Origin: Pseudomonas sp. MYb118
Lineage (GTDB): Bacteria; Pseudomonadota; Gammaproteobacteria; Pseudomonadales; Pseudomonadaceae
DNA: 64,000 nt
Assembly: GCF_040947875.1 (NCBI RefSeq)
Contig: NZ_JBFRXN010000002.1
Coordinates: forward strand, 2,232,001 to 2,296,000
Reading direction: 5' to 3'
Part shown: piece by piece, positions 62,924 to 64,000 of the stretch
How positions within the stretch are numbered: the stretch's first letter is position 1
Layout: each line of letters opens with the position of its first letter
The notes under the pieces: model-generated
What the model was told of the DNA's origin: nothing
Databases searched by the model: none
The model's input: the letters and a program-made list of their open reading frames with translations, nothing else
Program-made: the position numbers and the translations under genes

Positions 62924-64000
62924 ATGCCGCACACTAAAGATGATTTACCCGACGCGCTGTACGGCGCTGCGCAGGTGCGCGCCATGGATGCGCGGCTGAT
63001 TGCGGCCGGCACGCCGGGCTTCGAGCTGATGCAGCGTGCCGCGTATGCCACCTGGCGGGCGTTGGTCCGGCGCTGGCCGAACGCGAGTGAACTGACGGTG
63101 ATCGCCGGTCACGGCAACAATGCCGGTGATGGCTACCTGGTCGCAGTGCTGGCCCGGCGGGGCGGTTGGACCGTGCGCGTGCTGGCCGCCGGTGACCCCC
63201 AACGTTTGCAGGGCGATGCGGCCCAGGCCTGCGCCGAAGCACGGGGTGAAGGCGTAGACATCCAGGCCTGGAGCGCAAACGCGCAGTTGCGCGGCATCGT
63301 CCTCGACGCGTTGCTCGGCACGGGGCTGACCGGCGAAGTGCGCGAACCCTACGCGAGCGCCATCGCCGCGATCAACGCCAGCCATCTGCCGGTGGTGGCA
63401 GTGGATATTCCCTCGGGGCTGTGCGCCGATACCGGGCGGGTGCTCGGCGTGGCCGTTCGGGCAGACCTGACCGTGACGTTCATCGGTTTGAAGTTGGGGC
63501 TGTTCACCGGCGATGCGGCGGATGTGATCGGCGAGGTGGTGTTCAATGACCTGCAAGCGTCGCCCGCGGCATTCGACGGCATCGCATCCCTTGCGCTGCG
63601 CCTGACGGCCGCTAATCTGCCGCGCCTGGCGGCTCGCGCGCCGACGGCCCACAAAGGCCGGTTTGGCCACGTGCTGTTGATTGGTGGCGATCGCGGTTTT
63701 GGTGGGGCCATCCTGCTCAGCGCGCAAAGTGCACTGCGCAGTGGCGCGGGCATGGTGTCGCTGGCCACCCGCGGCGAACATGTGCCGGCGGCCCTGGCCC
63801 GGCTCCCGGAAGTCATGGTCCTGGGCACTTCGTCGGCCAATCAGTTGATGGGATTACTGCAAAAGGTTTCTGTACTGGTGGTCGGGCCCGGCTTGGGGCA
63901 GTCTTCCTGGGGGCGCAGCCTACTGTCGGCGGCGGCTGATGCGGCGTTGCCGCAGGTGTGGGATGCCGATGCGCTGAATCTGCTGGCAGCAGGGCAGGTG
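62924..64000 (+). CDS. nnrD: bifunctional NAD(P)H-hydrate epimerase / dehydratase (3' end outside window)
   Basis: The first 359 codons of a YjeF-type fusion that repairs hydrated NAD(P)H. The N-terminal epimerase domain (NnrE, about 1-210) has VIAGHGNNAGDGYLVAVLAR with the conserved GDG and VVAVDIPSGLCADTG. The ADP/ATP-dependent dehydratase domain (NnrD, from about 230) begins with AHKGRFGHVLLIGGDRGFGG and SGAGMVSLATR and runs out of the window near VWDADALNLLAAG, a typical NnrD strand. The frame is open to the last base. It is divergent from queG, 63 bases apart. Confidence 0.93.
   Translation, partial: MPHTKDDLPDALYGAAQVRAMDARLIAAGTPGFELMQRAAYATWRALVRRWPNASELTVIAGHGNNAGDGYLVAVLARRGGWTVRVLAAGDPQRLQGDAAQACAEARGEGVDIQAWSANAQLRGIVLDALLGTGLTGEVREPYASAIAAINASHLPVVAVDIPSGLCADTGRVLGVAVRADLTVTFIGLKLGLFTGDAADVIGEVVFNDLQASPAAFDGIASLALRLTAANLPRLAARAPTAHKGRFGHVLLIGGDRGFGGAILLSAQSALRSGAGMVSLATRGEHVPAALARLPEVMVLGTSSANQLMGLLQKVSVLVVGPGLGQSSWGRSLLSAAADAALPQVWDADALNLLAAGQV

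Overview
The window is a GC-rich piece of a Pseudomonas chromosome, most likely from the P. fluorescens group. The gene order follows, with insertions and losses, the P. aeruginosa PAO1 backbone from about waaG (PA5010) down to queG (PA4950), as I recall it. The REP/REPIN repeats (GGAGCGAGC-TT-GCTCGCGATG and relatives) are typical of fluorescent pseudomonads. No database search was run; identities rest on motifs and synteny.

Positions 1-13418 hold a long plus-strand operon for the lipopolysaccharide (LPS) core: the end of waaG, a run of kinase-like genes (rfaP/waaP, wapP-like, wapQ-like and a 483-aa double-kinase protein), a YceK-like lipoprotein, a carbamoyltransferase, a family-4 glycosyltransferase, a Mig-14-like protein, the PIG-L deacetylase dnpA, an uncharacterised glycan-type protein, an Ssg-like glycosyltransferase and a WapR-like family-2 glycosyltransferase. 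A tandem REPIN array (13445-13754) separates this from a convergent O-antigen ligase fused to a kinase-like domain. The divergent msbA and hldE follow. Together these genes build the inner core, phosphorylate and decorate it, flip lipid A-core, and ligate O-antigen.

Positions 19307-21849 carry three accessory, locally AT-richer genes that look like glycan biosynthesis genes, one with sialyltransferase-like motifs. Then come a minus-strand redox cluster (FAD oxidoreductase, aldo/keto reductase, degenerate Nudix-like protein), an EmrE-like SMR transporter divergent from a LysR regulator, waaA (Kdo transferase), and a TolC-family outer membrane protein.

Positions 29360-33685 are a thiamine module: promoter, TPP riboswitch, thiC and cytX, followed by a convergent DUF3298 lipoprotein. 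Positions 33914-42406 form a plus-strand block: nudF, a DUF1249 gene, cpdA, yqiA, parE, a phytase-like esterase, a retropepsin-like protease and parC. cpdA carries an apparent single-base insertion that splits it.

Positions 42584-56941 are ordinary backbone: a PqiC-like lipoprotein, an Smp-like membrane protein divergent from serB, a PilZ-like protein, psd, rhdA, an HDOD protein, motAB, a second large REPIN array, rsgA, orn and a TRIC-family channel. Positions 57051-61790 encode a large RHS/YD-repeat protein with a C-terminal putative RelE-like toxin domain and no room for a following immunity gene. queG and the 5' part of the nnrE/nnrD fusion close the window.

The most notable observations are the cpdA frameshift, the RHS toxin without an adjacent immunity gene, the six kinase-like domains in the LPS locus (two lacking the catalytic Asp), the ligase-pseudokinase fusion, the sialyltransferase-like gene, and the REPIN arrays.
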